A stretch of DNA of 64,000 nucleotides from Caryophanales bacterium UBA1719. GTDB taxonomy: Bacteria; Bacillota_I; Bacilli_A; RFN20; CAG-826. The stretch covers positions 21,323 to 85,322 of the forward strand of contig DCIT01000003.1 of assembly GCA_002317145.1 (NCBI GenBank), in the 5' to 3' direction. A program made the position numbers and the translations under genes. The notes beneath the pieces are model-generated. The model was given only the letters and a program-made list of their open reading frames with translations, was not told where the DNA came from and did not search any database. Shown piece by piece: positions 8,183 through 16,881 of this stretch. Each line of letters begins with the position of its first letter. Position 1 is the first letter of the stretch.

Positions 8183-8936
8183 ACAAATCAAAGTTATTTG
8201 TTGTTATTTTTTCTAATTCTTCAATACTAATTTTTCTTATATTTGCGAGTTCTTTTGCAACATATGGTAAGTATTTAGAATGGTTTTCAGTTCCTCTAAA
8301 AGGAACAGGAGTTAAATATGGAGCGTCTGTCTCTAATAAAATACAATCAAGTGGCATTACTTCTACAGCTTCTTTTAAAACGCGAGAGTTTTTAAATGTA
8401 AGCACGCCGCCGATACCAAAATAAAATCCTAATTTAGTGAATCTTTCGACATATTCTTTCCCTGCAGGATAACAATGTAAGATTCCGCCTTTATTAACTT
8501 TATTATTGTTTAATACTTCATATGTATCATTAATAGCATCACGAGAATGAATAACTATAGGAAGATTATGTTTATTAGCTAAATTAATAAACTTAATAAA
8601 GTATTCAATCTGTCTTTTTTTCTCATTAATATCTTTTTCCCAATAGTAATCTAAACCTATTTCTCCAACAGCAACTACTTTAGGATTAGATAATAATTTT
8701 TCTATCTTATTAAAATCATCTTCATCCATCTTTTTAACATCGGACGGATGCACTCCTACCGCAGCATAAACATTGGGATATCTTTTTGCTATATTAACTG
8801 CATCTATCGAACTTTTTAAGTCCCAACCTACACATAAAAATCCTTTAACATTTACTTCATCGCATTCTTTAATATATTGATCAATATTATCTATAAAAGT
8901 TTCGTGATTAAGATGTGAATGTGAATCTATAAACAT
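8160..8936 (-). CDS. tatD: TatD family metal-dependent hydrolase/deoxyribonuclease
   Basis: This is a TIM-barrel hydrolase of the TatD/YcfH family. Members are metal-dependent nucleases, and the Bacilli version (YabD) lies near the origin. Metal ligands are visible in FIDSHSHLNHE at the N-terminus, the GEIGLDYYW strand, the PIVIHSRDA segment, GGILHCY and LLETDAPYLTPVP. I start it at the ATG at 8936, which gives the standard MFIDSHSHL opening. An in-frame GTG at 8951 would add five residues. The ATG is one base after the mnmE stop, with no ribosome site, which suggests coupled translation. Its last codons contain one of the parS-like half sites. Confidence 0.93.
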   Translation of the reverse strand: MFIDSHSHLNHETFIDNIDQYIKECDEVNVKGFLCVGWDLKSSIDAVNIAKRYPNVYAAVGVHPSDVKKMDEDDFNKIEKLLSNPKVVAVGEIGLDYYWEKDINEKKRQIEYFIKFINLANKHNLPIVIHSRDAINDTYEVLNNNKVNKGGILHCYPAGKEYVERFTKLGFYFGIGGVLTFKNSRVLKEAVEVMPLDCILLETDAPYLTPVPFRGTENHSKYLPYVAKELANIRKISIEELEKITTNNFDLLFSVKHH

Positions 8937-8937
8937 A

Positions 8938-10245
8938 TTATTTACCAACACAAAAACGTGAGAATATTTCTTTACTTAAATCAGTAGTGTTACTTTCACC
9001 AAGTATTTCTAAAATTAAATTTAATATTTCATCAATATGCACCATTAATAAATCTAACGGAGTCTTTTTCTTTAACTCAATTAATGTCTCATCTATCGAT
9101 TTATTAATGCGCTTTAATAACGCTAATTCACGAGCATTTGCTAAACATGGATGATTGAATGCAACGTCGCTAATTCCAACAACTTTTTTAATTTTAGTTA
9201 TTAAAGCATTTATATTTTTCTTCTTTGCAGAAATATATAAATGTTTATTGTCTTTATTCTTAATTAAATCAGATTTATTTATTACTTCTATAACATTTTT
9301 ATTATTTAAATTAACAATCTTTTCATTATTAACTTTATCTTTAACATAGATAATTAAATCAGCATCTTTAATAGCTTTTAATGTCTTATTAACTCCGATG
9401 GATTCAATCTTATTTTTACTTAATCTTATTCCTGCAGTATCTAATAAATGAATAGGAATTCCTCCTATTTGTAAATCACCTTCAACGATGTCTCTTGTAG
9501 TACCTGGGATATTAGTGACTATGGCTTTGTCTTCTTTAATCAAAGCATTTAATAAGGTTGATTTACCAACATTAGGTTTACCAATTATAGCGACTTTAAT
9601 TCCTTCTTTAATTATTAAACCTTGTTCACCATTTATTATTAATTTATCTATTTTATTTTTAATATCTTTTAATTCTTTATTTATCTTTTTATAGGTTACT
9701 ACTTCAATATCTTTATATTCTGGATAATCGATATTTACTTCTATATTAGAGATTAAATCTAATATTTGAGTTTTAATTGGTTTAATTAATTTAGAGGTTT
9801 CTCCATTTAATGCATAAGTAATAATATTCTTTGCTTCATTAGTAGTAGCGTTTATTAAATCGTTAATAGCTTCAGCTTGGATAATATCTATCTTTTTATT
9901 TAAATACGCGCGCATAGTGAATTCTCCATTCGTTGCCATGCGCATACCATTTTTAATAAATAAAGATATTATCTCTTTATCAATTAAAATATTGCCGTGA
10001 GTCATTATTTCTATTGAATCTTCTCCGGTGTAGGAATGGGGATTTTTATAGGTAATAACTACGACTTGATCAATTAACTTATTATTGTTTTTAATGCATC
10101 CAACATGTACGGTTCTCTTTTTATCTTTAAGAATATTTATAGAGAAAAATTTATTAACAATATTAAAGCAATTATCTCCGCTTATTCTAATCATATGAAT
10201 TGCGGATTTAATTGGGGATGTTGCTAAAGCAATAATCGGTTTCAT
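8938..10245 (-). CDS. mnmE: tRNA modification GTPase MnmE
   Basis: MnmE with MnmG installs the carboxymethylaminomethyl group on wobble U34 of certain tRNAs. The N-terminal tetrahydrofolate-binding domain begins MKPIIALATSP and IRISG. The inserted G domain has GKPNVGKSTLLNAL (P-loop), an IPGTTRD switch, DTAGIR and NKSD. The C-terminus ends FCVGK with the conserved Cys. The start is set at the ATG at 10245 because the family begins at this point. An upstream ATG at 10257 lies only 4 nt from a TAGAAT -10 and would precede the expected transcript start. It is divergent from the gene at 10323. The partner mnmG is not in the window, although in many Bacilli it lies next to mnmE. Confidence 0.96.
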   Translation of the reverse strand: MKPIIALATSPIKSAIHMIRISGDNCFNIVNKFFSINILKDKKRTVHVGCIKNNNKLIDQVVVITYKNPHSYTGEDSIEIMTHGNILIDKEIISLFIKNGMRMATNGEFTMRAYLNKKIDIIQAEAINDLINATTNEAKNIITYALNGETSKLIKPIKTQILDLISNIEVNIDYPEYKDIEVVTYKKINKELKDIKNKIDKLIINGEQGLIIKEGIKVAIIGKPNVGKSTLLNALIKEDKAIVTNIPGTTRDIVEGDLQIGGIPIHLLDTAGIRLSKNKIESIGVNKTLKAIKDADLIIYVKDKVNNEKIVNLNNKNVIEVINKSDLIKNKDNKHLYISAKKKNINALITKIKKVVGISDVAFNHPCLANARELALLKRINKSIDETLIELKKKTPLDLLMVHIDEILNLILEILGESNTTDLSKEIFSRFCVGK

Positions 10246-10261
10246 ATTAATTAACATTAAT

Positions 10262-10309
10262 ATTCTACACTATTTATTTACTGATATAGTCATATGTTTT
10301 TGATACAAT
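10262..10309. promoter_or_regulatory. Divergent promoters for mnmE and the membrane gene at 10323
   Basis: On the minus strand TAGAAT (10267-10262) is 16 nt before the mnmE ATG at 10245. On the plus strand TGA-TACAAT (10301-10309), with a CTGATA -35 at 10281-10286 and 17-bp spacing, is 13 nt before the ATG at 10323. Neither gene has a Shine-Dalgarno sequence, so both transcripts should have very short or no leaders. Confidence 0.5.
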
Positions 10310-10322
10310 AATATTAATAAAT

Positions 10323-11090
10323 ATGATAGCAAATGCATCGAAAGTATTTAGCACAGAGTACATTGTATTTTTAATTATTTCTGCTGTATTAGTAGCCTTA
10401 TTGTTGTTTTTATCTAAAAAATTCTTTATGAAAAAATTAGATTTAGAAATAAGAATATTAGCAATAATATGGTTGCTTCTTGGGATAGGAAATAGAATTA
10501 GTGAAGTGTATGTTCATATATACACACTAAAAGAAGCTTTTTATTCGTGGAAAATGCTTATACCTTTCTCGATGTGTTCAATTATATCTATTGTTTTTCC
10601 GATTGCTCTATTAATAAATAAAGGTAATGGTAAATCACTTCATTTTCTTGTTTATATTGCTTTATTTGGATCTATTTCCACTTTAGTTTATCCTAAATGG
10701 ATTTCTTTAAGACCAAGCTTTTGGAACGTTGAAGTTCTTTTCGGACTAATTCATCACGTCATGATGCTATTTATGTGTTTGTTCTTAATTATCACTAAAA
10801 AATTTAAACCTGAGACAAAGAATTATTATGTATTCTTTTTAGGTTATTCCATTATGATTTTATATGGATTATTTTTATACACTTCTATATTTAATTACAC
10901 AGATAAAATAAATATAACAAACATCAATAAACCCTTCTTTGATAAACTCCCTCATCTTACTTCATGGTGGGGCTTAATGCTTTGTTTAGGCGCAGGTTTA
11001 TTAATCTTTTTGTTTATTTACGAAAAAGTAAAATATAAAACAACAACAAAAGATTTTCTTAAAAAAATATTGAATTTAAAAGTTAAATAA
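10323..11090 (+). CDS. Integral membrane protein, YwaF/TMEM164-like
   Basis: The 255-residue protein has about seven membrane helices. The layout and the segment LIPFSMCSIISIVFPIALL, followed by a GLIHHVMMLF helix, resemble the YwaF (TIGR02206) and TMEM164 group of membrane proteins. In those a related (L/I)P.H.CS motif is conserved. Here the motif His is replaced by Ser. No enzymatic role is established for the bacterial members, so I leave the function open. The ATG has no ribosome site and follows a strong -10 by 13 nt. It is a single-gene unit ending before a bidirectional terminator. Confidence 0.6.
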   Translation: MIANASKVFSTEYIVFLIISAVLVALLLFLSKKFFMKKLDLEIRILAIIWLLLGIGNRISEVYVHIYTLKEAFYSWKMLIPFSMCSIISIVFPIALLINKGNGKSLHFLVYIALFGSISTLVYPKWISLRPSFWNVEVLFGLIHHVMMLFMCLFLIITKKFKPETKNYYVFFLGYSIMILYGLFLYTSIFNYTDKINITNINKPFFDKLPHLTSWWGLMLCLGAGLLIFLFIYEKVKYKTTTKDFLKKILNLKVK

Positions 11091-11152
11091 TTAATTGGTT
11101 TTTATTTTACTTTATAAGACTTTTTTATCTTCTTCTTTAATTATATTAATAA

Positions 11153-11183
11153 AAACGGGATATAAATTAATTACATCCCGTTT
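11153..11183. terminator. Bidirectional terminator between convergent membrane genes
   Basis: AAACGGGAT (11153-11161) pairs perfectly with ATCCCGTTT (11175-11183) around a 13-nt AT-rich loop. On the minus strand the stem is followed by a run of five T, on the plus strand by a weaker TTTAATT. It can serve both flanking genes. Confidence 0.8.
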
Positions 11184-11226
11184 AATTAGTAAATATATTT
11201 ATTAAATACTAAATCGTAAACTTAAA

Positions 11227-11793
11227 TTATTCAGCATCCCTTTTGCAAAACATACTGGCGATGACTAAAGATGCTGCTCCTAATAACATCATAATTGATG
11301 ATATGATAGCTCCTGCGCCAAGTGAAAGTTTGCCATATTCTGTCAATGCTTTAATCGCTTCTGAAAGAGCCTTTTCATCAGTTATATGATTCTTACCAAC
11401 AATAGCGCATGTAAACATCGAGTATTTTGAAGCAAGAATAAAAGTTGATCCTGTAATAACTAAAACACAAATAAGTGCTAATAGAACCATTATTGTTTTA
11501 TTTTTAAATTTGTTTGTGAATAAGCCACAAATTAATATGATTAACAAAACTATTGCTATTATTAATAACATAAACGAAAACATAATCGTTCCATTAACAC
11601 GCATATTATAGCTACTAGAATCAACAAATACTTTCCCACCAGTAATAAATGCAAATAATGATGCGCTCATTTTCGAATTATCAGCTGTATAAGTAAATCC
11701 TGGTAACAACATAAATAAGATAGCTGCTATAAAAAATATACCTGTAGCAAGAACTAATGCTTTTACTGGATTTTGTTTAATTTTTTCTATCAT
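11227..11793 (-). CDS. Four-helix membrane protein of unknown function
   Basis: The 188-residue product has four predicted membrane segments (about residues 13-31, 70-90, 100-120 and 152-178). A short extracellular-type loop separates the first two and another, with a CAIVGKNH stretch, separates the last two. The C-terminus is CKRDAE. I do not recognise a family. AAAGGAGA lies 7-8 nt before the ATG, unlike the leaderless genes nearby. It lies between the jag operon and a bidirectional terminator, in the same orientation as jag but 117 bp downstream, so it is probably transcribed separately. Confidence 0.7.
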   Translation of the reverse strand: MIEKIKQNPVKALVLATGIFFIAAILFMLLPGFTYTADNSKMSASLFAFITGGKVFVDSSSYNMRVNGTIMFSFMLLIIAIVLLIILICGLFTNKFKNKTIMVLLALICVLVITGSTFILASKYSMFTCAIVGKNHITDEKALSEAIKALTEYGKLSLGAGAIISSIMMLLGAASLVIASMFCKRDAE

Positions 11794-11910
11794 TTTTTTA
11801 ATCTCCTTTAATATTAATAAATAAATTAACCGTGAATATATTACTCAGTTAAAAACAAAACGCAATATAAAATTACAGAAAATTTAATTTGCTTATTTTA
11901 TCGATGTTAT

Positions 11911-12879
11911 TTATTTGTTTTCGTCTTTCTTTTCTTCAACTGGTTTATCTTCTAAATCGTTTAATTTAGAGGCATCAACAATTGGAGTAGAAATAGAAGC
12001 GCTTGGTAAATCATCAATGGATTTATCTGCTTCTTGAACTTTGTTTTCTTCACGAACTTCTTTTGGTTGTTCATTTAATGGTTTATCATCTTTTAAGATG
12101 TTAGCATCTTTATGTAATAAATCACTTAATGAAGAAGTGGTGGAGAAGTTTTCATCTCTTACTTCTCTAGGACGTCTGTCGTGTGATCTATGACGATCTC
12201 TTCTACGACCATCTCCTAAGATTTCTTTATAGTAAATTCCTTCCGGAGAAGTTTGGAATGCGTGTTCTTCTTTTCCAACATATTTAATAACTACTGCACG
12301 TTTTTCGCCTTCGCCATAAGATTCAGTAGCAATATCATTAAAGTTAGTTAAGACTTGATGAATCATTCTTCTTTCATCGCTTGTCATTGGATCTAATTTA
12401 ATGTCGATGTGTTGACGAGAAACTTCTTTTGCAGCGTGGCGTGCAATACCGATAATTTTTGAATATTTCTTATCTTTATAGTCTCCGACATCTAATAAAA
12501 TTCTATATCTTCTCTTGAAGTGATTTGAGATTGCTAAACGAACTAAATCGTTTAAAGCTCTTAAGGTTCTTCCGTTACGTCCAATTAAAATTGGATTACG
12601 TTCACTGTTAATGGTAATACGAATAATTCCTTCTTCATTAATTTGACTTGTAGTTTCAATATCTATACCAATAGATTTAATTGCTTGTTTAAGATAGTTT
12701 GCACCATATTCATAAACGTCTTCTAATGTGTAGACATCAATTGTTGCGGATTTTCCTAAACCTAAGATTCCGTTCTTTTCTTCTTTGATAATGTAGTGAA
12801 CTTGTTCTTTAGCAATATTAAGTTCTTTACTAGCATTTTCTACCGCTTCTTCGATAGTTTTTCCTTCAAATGTTTTCAT
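11911..12879 (-). CDS. jag: RNA-binding protein Jag/KhpB (EloR)
   Basis: Jag is an RNA-binding protein encoded with YidC in Bacilli and linked to control of cell elongation. The domains are in the usual order. A Jag-N domain (residues 1-50) has GKTIEEAVENASKELN and a GILGLG turn. A KH domain (about 75-145) has the GRNGRTLRAL loop. An R3H domain (about 148-212) has DPMTSDERRMIHQVL. The final 100 or so residues are an Arg/Asp-rich then Glu/Lys/Asp/Pro-rich low-complexity tail. That makes the protein longer (322 aa) than typical Jag proteins of about 200-250. It overlaps yidC by 4 bp (ATGA), so translation is coupled. Confidence 0.94.
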   Translation of the reverse strand: MKTFEGKTIEEAVENASKELNIAKEQVHYIIKEEKNGILGLGKSATIDVYTLEDVYEYGANYLKQAIKSIGIDIETTSQINEEGIIRITINSERNPILIGRNGRTLRALNDLVRLAISNHFKRRYRILLDVGDYKDKKYSKIIGIARHAAKEVSRQHIDIKLDPMTSDERRMIHQVLTNFNDIATESYGEGEKRAVVIKYVGKEEHAFQTSPEGIYYKEILGDGRRRDRHRSHDRRPREVRDENFSTTSSLSDLLHKDANILKDDKPLNEQPKEVREENKVQEADKSIDDLPSASISTPIVDASKLNDLEDKPVEEKKDENK

Positions 12880-14501
12880 ATATTACTTTGCTCCTTTTTC
12901 TTAAATATTTTGTTCCAAGTTGCTTTGACCCATCTTCCGAATCTCTTGAATTGTCCAGTCATTGCAAGTTGTAAAACAACAGTTTGAATAATAGAGAATA
13001 ACGCGCCAGCTAACCAATAAACTCCCATACCTGCAGGTAATGTGAAGCCCATGATAATAATCATTGCTAACATGATATATCCAAACCATTTCATTTGTTT
13101 TTGTGATTTAGATTGTGCTGGATTTGCTGTTAATTTAGGCAATTTCTTTTCTCTAGCTTTTTGCATCCATTGCGGTAATTTCATAGAAACGAATTGAGCA
13201 ATAGACATGATAATAATTAATGTAAATGCAGTCCAACATCCGTTTGTATTTCCTTGCCAACCTTGTGGGAATTTTAGTAATGTATTCCAAATAGATTCAC
13301 TTAAATAGAGGTTCATAACTTGATCGGTTGCAAGAGATGCTGATCCTTGCATAGCGCCCCAAACACCGATAAATAATGGGAATTGAACAATCAAGACAAC
13401 AAGAGTTCCTAGAGGATTAATCTTGTTTTTCTTATATAACGCCATTTGCTCTTGAGAGAGTCTTTGCTTTTGTGCAGCATTCGTATTTGCATTAGGATAT
13501 TTAGCTTGAATCTTATTTAATTCAGGTTGTAACATTTGCATCTTTTGTTGTCCGATAGTGGACTTTAAAGATACAAGTAACAAGAATGTTCTAACGATAA
13601 ATGTTACTAATAGAATTGATGCTAATTGCCCCCAACCATTCATGCCAAAACTATGAGAGAACGTCTCAGTTAACCAGGCAATTGGGAATACGATTAATCC
13701 TGAAATTAATCCTTTACCCCATGCTTCTCCCCATGTCTTTTGAGTCATTGAAATTTTGCTGTGGTTCCAACCGTAGTTACCATATAATCCATCTTTTGTA
13801 ATACTTATACACGAACGAATATTGTTAACTTTTTGTTTTAAGAATGTTTGATAAGCAGAGGTGAATCCAGTGTTAGGACATTGATCAACACGTAGTCCTC
13901 CATAAGCTGTCCCGCTTATACATTCGTTTTTAATTTGAGTTGTCCAAGATTCAATTTTTGTGAATGAACTTTGATTTTTATCTTTGGTGTTATAACCGCC
14001 ATTGAATTTAACTTGTCCGCCGTGTTGATATAAAGCATCCCTAACATCGGCAGCAGTGCAATCGTTTATATTCTTATTTTCTTTTTCTAAGCATTCACTC
14101 ATAACTTTTTGATCTAGAGCAAACCAGAATCTTGTATCAGGTACTTTAATTCCACTTGCAATACACGCATAGGTTAAACTCTCTTTATCAGAATCAACAA
14201 ATAATTTAGCAACATGCTTGGTTCCATCATTATTATCGGTTAAAAAATCATTATTTAAATCTTGCCAATAATAAATTGTTTCTTTGCTTGTTACAATTTT
14301 ATTTTTTAGATTTTCATTTGTTTGTTGATTGTATCCTGCATCAGGATTATTCGAATATCTGGTTGTTCCCATGTCATAGGTAAAATAAATATTCGCTTGA
14401 TCTTGTGTAGATGCGAAGTTAGCAGTGCAGCTTGCAAGTAAAACAACTCCTAAACCTAAGGCAGTGAATAGAGTGATTTTATTTATTGTTTTCTTTTTCA
14501 T
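12876..14501 (-). CDS. yidC: YidC/Oxa1 membrane insertase with large cysteine-containing ectodomain
   Basis: YidC inserts and folds membrane proteins, alone or with Sec. The N-terminus is a lipoprotein signal peptide ending LLASC (Cys at residue 25). The conserved five-helix core spans about 262-520. It has the functional Arg at about 304 in the groove helix, the Gln/Lys-rich coiled hairpin at 315-355 and a basic C-terminal tail. Between them lie about 235 extracellular residues with six cysteines (113, 137, 148, 194, 208, 231). Most Bacilli YidC proteins are 250-300 aa and lack this block. It overlaps rnpA by 23 bp, has an AGGAAA ribosome site and overlaps jag by 4 bp. Confidence 0.95.
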   Translation of the reverse strand: MKKKTINKITLFTALGLGVVLLASCTANFASTQDQANIYFTYDMGTTRYSNNPDAGYNQQTNENLKNKIVTSKETIYYWQDLNNDFLTDNNDGTKHVAKLFVDSDKESLTYACIASGIKVPDTRFWFALDQKVMSECLEKENKNINDCTAADVRDALYQHGGQVKFNGGYNTKDKNQSSFTKIESWTTQIKNECISGTAYGGLRVDQCPNTGFTSAYQTFLKQKVNNIRSCISITKDGLYGNYGWNHSKISMTQKTWGEAWGKGLISGLIVFPIAWLTETFSHSFGMNGWGQLASILLVTFIVRTFLLLVSLKSTIGQQKMQMLQPELNKIQAKYPNANTNAAQKQRLSQEQMALYKKNKINPLGTLVVLIVQFPLFIGVWGAMQGSASLATDQVMNLYLSESIWNTLLKFPQGWQGNTNGCWTAFTLIIIMSIAQFVSMKLPQWMQKAREKKLPKLTANPAQSKSQKQMKWFGYIMLAMIIIMGFTLPAGMGVYWLAGALFSIIQTVVLQLAMTGQFKRFGRWVKATWNKIFKKKEQSNI

Positions 14502-14820
14502 TGTTATTTCCTAATAATTTTTTTAATGAATCATAGTTTTGTTTGTAAGAATTTTTCTTAAATCCGTCTCTTACAATAATTATTAAATCAATATTCTTTT
14601 TAAAATTTATGATTTCATTAAGTATCGATTTAATCTGTCTTTTTATTCTATTTCTAATAACGGCATTTCCGATTTTAGATGAGACACTTATTCCAATTCT
14701 AGTATGATCTAAATTATTTTTATCATAGTAGATTACATATTCATTATTTTTAATAACTTTATGTTTAGAAATAATTTGTTTAAATTCTAGATTCTTACGA
14801 ATTCTATTGATTCTTTTCAT
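14479..14820 (-). CDS. rnpA: Ribonuclease P protein component
   Basis: RnpA is the basic protein subunit that helps RNase P RNA bind pre-tRNA 5' leaders. The sequence opens MKRINRIRKNLEFKQII, has the central RIGISVSSKIGNAVIRNRIKRQIK signature in two parts (strand plus RNR helix) and ends in Lys/Asn-rich residues. The ATG at 14820 is chosen because the family starts here and it is one base after the rpmH stop. An upstream start at 14853 would extend it through the end of rpmH. The product is 113 aa, normal for the family. It is in the rpmH-rnpA-yidC-jag operon. Confidence 0.95.
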   Translation of the reverse strand: MKRINRIRKNLEFKQIISKHKVIKNNEYVIYYDKNNLDHTRIGISVSSKIGNAVIRNRIKRQIKSILNEIINFKKNIDLIIIVRDGFKKNSYKQNYDSLKKLLGNNNEKENNK

Positions 14821-14821
14821 C

Positions 14822-14962
14822 TTATGCAGATAAGACCTTGCGACCTTTTGCACGTCTTCTTTTTAAGACCTTGCGACCATTCTTTGTAGCCATTCTGTTA
14901 CGAAATCCATGGACGTTCTTGTGCTTTCTTTTGCTTGGTTGATATGTTCTGTGACTAGCCAT
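14822..14962 (-). CDS. rpmH: 50S ribosomal protein bL34
   Basis: This 46-residue basic protein begins [13 protein letters not shown], continues [20 protein letters not shown] and ends with an [10 protein letters not shown] segment, the standard bL34 sequence. AAAGGAGA is positioned 6-7 nt before the ATG at 14962. It is the first gene of rpmH-rnpA-yidC-jag, transcribed leftward from the origin. The stop is separated from the rnpA ATG by one base. Confidence 0.97.
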   Translation of the reverse strand: MASHRTYQPSKRKHKNVHGFRNRMATKNGRKVLKRRRAKGRKVLSA

Positions 14963-14986
14963 ATACGTCTCCTTTCAAGTGATAAG

Positions 14987-15015
14987 ATTATATTAAATTA
15001 ATATAACATTTGCAA
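14987..15015 (-). promoter_or_regulatory. Sigma-A-type promoter of the rpmH operon
   Basis: On the minus strand TTGCAA (15015-15010) and TATAAT (14992-14987) are separated by exactly 17 bp. The predicted transcript has a leader of about 20 nt with a good ribosome site. Confidence 0.75.
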
Positions 15016-15059
15016 ATTAAAGATTTAATATTTATTAAATTTTTATATTTTTATACACT

Positions 15060-15383
15060 TTTTGTTACTGTGTTTTTAAATTTTTAACTACATTTTTTTA
15101 TCCACTTGCTGTGTTAATTGATGTTTTTAAAAATGTGGAGATAACGCTTACACATTCGATAATACCTATATAATTCGGTGGTGGATAAAAATTTATTTTG
15201 TGGATATTGTTGAAAATTCAAAATGTTGATAATAAATCCACAAGTTTTCCACAGTGGATAACTTTATTTTTATTAAATTTCTTCTATTTTTATATGTTTT
15301 TTTATATAAAATTGTGGAAAATTTAAAATTTATGAAAAAATTGCTATTTATTTTTGTGGATTGTTATATAATCATTCTCACTT
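15060..15383. other. oriC: Chromosomal replication origin, DnaA-box region between rpmH and dnaA
   Basis: No gene lies in the 421 bases between rpmH and dnaA. The region holds many DnaA boxes with one mismatch to TTATCCACA. In plus orientation there is one at 15098-15106. In reverse orientation they are at 15180-15188, 15199-15207, 15224-15232, 15253-15261 and 15313-15321. Weaker copies are near 15134, 15234 and 15355. The flank 14990-15080 is almost pure A/T and could unwind. The genes on both sides read away from it. A perfect box occurs again between dnaA and dnaN (16814-16822), so the origin may be bipartite as in Bacillus. Confidence 0.85.
15367..15372 (+). promoter_or_regulatory. -10 element of dnaA
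   Basis: TATAAT ends 11 nt before the dnaA ATG and no Shine-Dalgarno sequence fits between them. The expected 5' leader is only about 4-5 nt. DnaA boxes upstream would allow autoregulation. Confidence 0.55.
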
Positions 15384-16742
15384 ATGCAACAAGAGATAAA
15401 AGAATTTAATTCATTGTGGGATAGAATACTAGCGCAATTAAAAACCCGCATCAACGATGATCGAATATTTGATAGTTTCTTGAGCGATTCGCGCATACAT
15501 AATATAAATAATAATGTAATACAAATTGTTGTTAATACTAAATTAGCTCAACAAGTTTTATCAACCGTTTATGTTCACCAAATCGCGCAAACTGTCGAGG
15601 AAATTTTACAAAGTAATTATTCTGTATCATTTATTACTAAAGACGAATCTAAACAAGATTTAAAAGTAGAAACTCCAATAATTTCATTGTTCTCAGATTC
15701 ACATTTAAGAAGTGATATGACATTTGATAATTTTATTGTTGGTGATTCAAATAAAGAAGCTTTCCAAGCTGCAACATTAGTCGCAAACGATAAAATAAGT
15801 TTATCCAATTTAAATCCATTATTTTTATATTCAAATTCTGGTTTAGGTAAAACTCATTTATTAAACGCAATAGGAAATAGAATTAGAGGATTTAATCCGA
15901 ATAAACGCATTTTATACACAACCGCAGAAGAGTTTTTTAATGAATATATTCACGTTATTAAAGGTGAAAGATATGAACAACAATTAATGGATTATTTTAA
16001 AAATATTGATGTTTTATTAATTGATGATATTCAATTCTTTGCAGGTAAAAAAGGATGCCAAGAATTATTTTTTACAATCTTCTCAACTTTAATAAATAAT
16101 AATAGACAAGTTGTAATTACTTCTGATAAACATCCTAATGAATTAAAAGGTTTAGAAAGTCGCTTAGTATCGCGTTTTGCGGGTGGTTTACCAGTTTCGA
16201 TTAATCCACCAGATATTAATACTTCTATTGAAATTAGTAAGTTATATATTAAAGCTTCTGGAATGGATATTAATAGAATTGATGAAAGTGTTTTTGTTTT
16301 CTTTGCAGAGAAATTTTCATCTAATATTCGTGAGCTTAGAGGAGCGATAAATAAATTATTATTCTACACAATTAACATCGCTCAAATTGATCGAATAACT
16401 CTAAGTAATGCGATGGAAGCAGTATCTGATTTCTTAAAAGCAAATGAGAGTAATAAAAAATTAAGTGAAGTAAAAATTATTGATGTTGTTTCTAATTATT
16501 ATTCATTAACTCCAACTCAATTAACTGGAAATATTAGAACGAGTCAAATTGCATTAGCTAGACATATTGCAATGTATTTAATGAGAAATTTATTAGATGA
16601 TTCATTTGATAAAATTGGTTCTGCTTTTGGTGGTAAGGATCATTCCACTGTTATGAGTGCGTGTAAAAATGTGGAAAAAGGGTTAAAAATTAATCCAACT
16701 TTACAAACAGTAATTAATGAATTAAAAGAGAAATTAAAATAA
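15384..16742 (+). CDS. dnaA: Chromosomal replication initiator DnaA
   Basis: DnaA binds oriC boxes and opens the duplex. Domain I spans about residues 1-75 and a short linker follows. The AAA+ domain III has Walker A SNSGLGKTHLL (about 150-160), Walker B VLLIDDIQF (about 204-212) and a sensor/Arg-finger region with LESRLVSRFAGG. Domain IV ends with the DNA-binding signature FGGKDHSTVMSACKNV. At 452 aa it is full length. Translation must start without a ribosome site, because the -10 is 11 nt from the ATG. dnaN follows after a 139-bp gap with its own promoter. Confidence 0.98.
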   Translation: MQQEIKEFNSLWDRILAQLKTRINDDRIFDSFLSDSRIHNINNNVIQIVVNTKLAQQVLSTVYVHQIAQTVEEILQSNYSVSFITKDESKQDLKVETPIISLFSDSHLRSDMTFDNFIVGDSNKEAFQAATLVANDKISLSNLNPLFLYSNSGLGKTHLLNAIGNRIRGFNPNKRILYTTAEEFFNEYIHVIKGERYEQQLMDYFKNIDVLLIDDIQFFAGKKGCQELFFTIFSTLINNNRQVVITSDKHPNELKGLESRLVSRFAGGLPVSINPPDINTSIEISKLYIKASGMDINRIDESVFVFFAEKFSSNIRELRGAINKLLFYTINIAQIDRITLSNAMEAVSDFLKANESNKKLSEVKIIDVVSNYYSLTPTQLTGNIRTSQIALARHIAMYLMRNLLDDSFDKIGSAFGGKDHSTVMSACKNVEKGLKINPTLQTVINELKEKLK

Positions 16743-16764
16743 TCTTTATTAGAATAATAAAAAA

Positions 16765-16822
16765 CTTTTATATAAAAGAATTGTGATATAATTACTCTGG
16801 TAAAAAATAAGGGTTATCCACA
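16765..16822 (+). promoter_or_regulatory. dnaN promoter with palindrome, and perfect DnaA box
   Basis: A perfect 14-bp palindrome CTTTTATATAAAAG (16765-16778) sits where the -35 would be, followed by an extended -10 TGA-TATAAT (16784-16792). Downstream, TTATCCACA at 16814-16822 is an exact DnaA box in the transcribed leader, with a weaker copy next to it. Closely similar palindrome/-10 arrangements precede gdpP and the small basic gene at 59262. Confidence 0.65.
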
Positions 16823-16881
16823 AATCCACAAAACTTATTATTATTGTTAAAATTAAGACTTAAAAAGGAGAATATATAATT

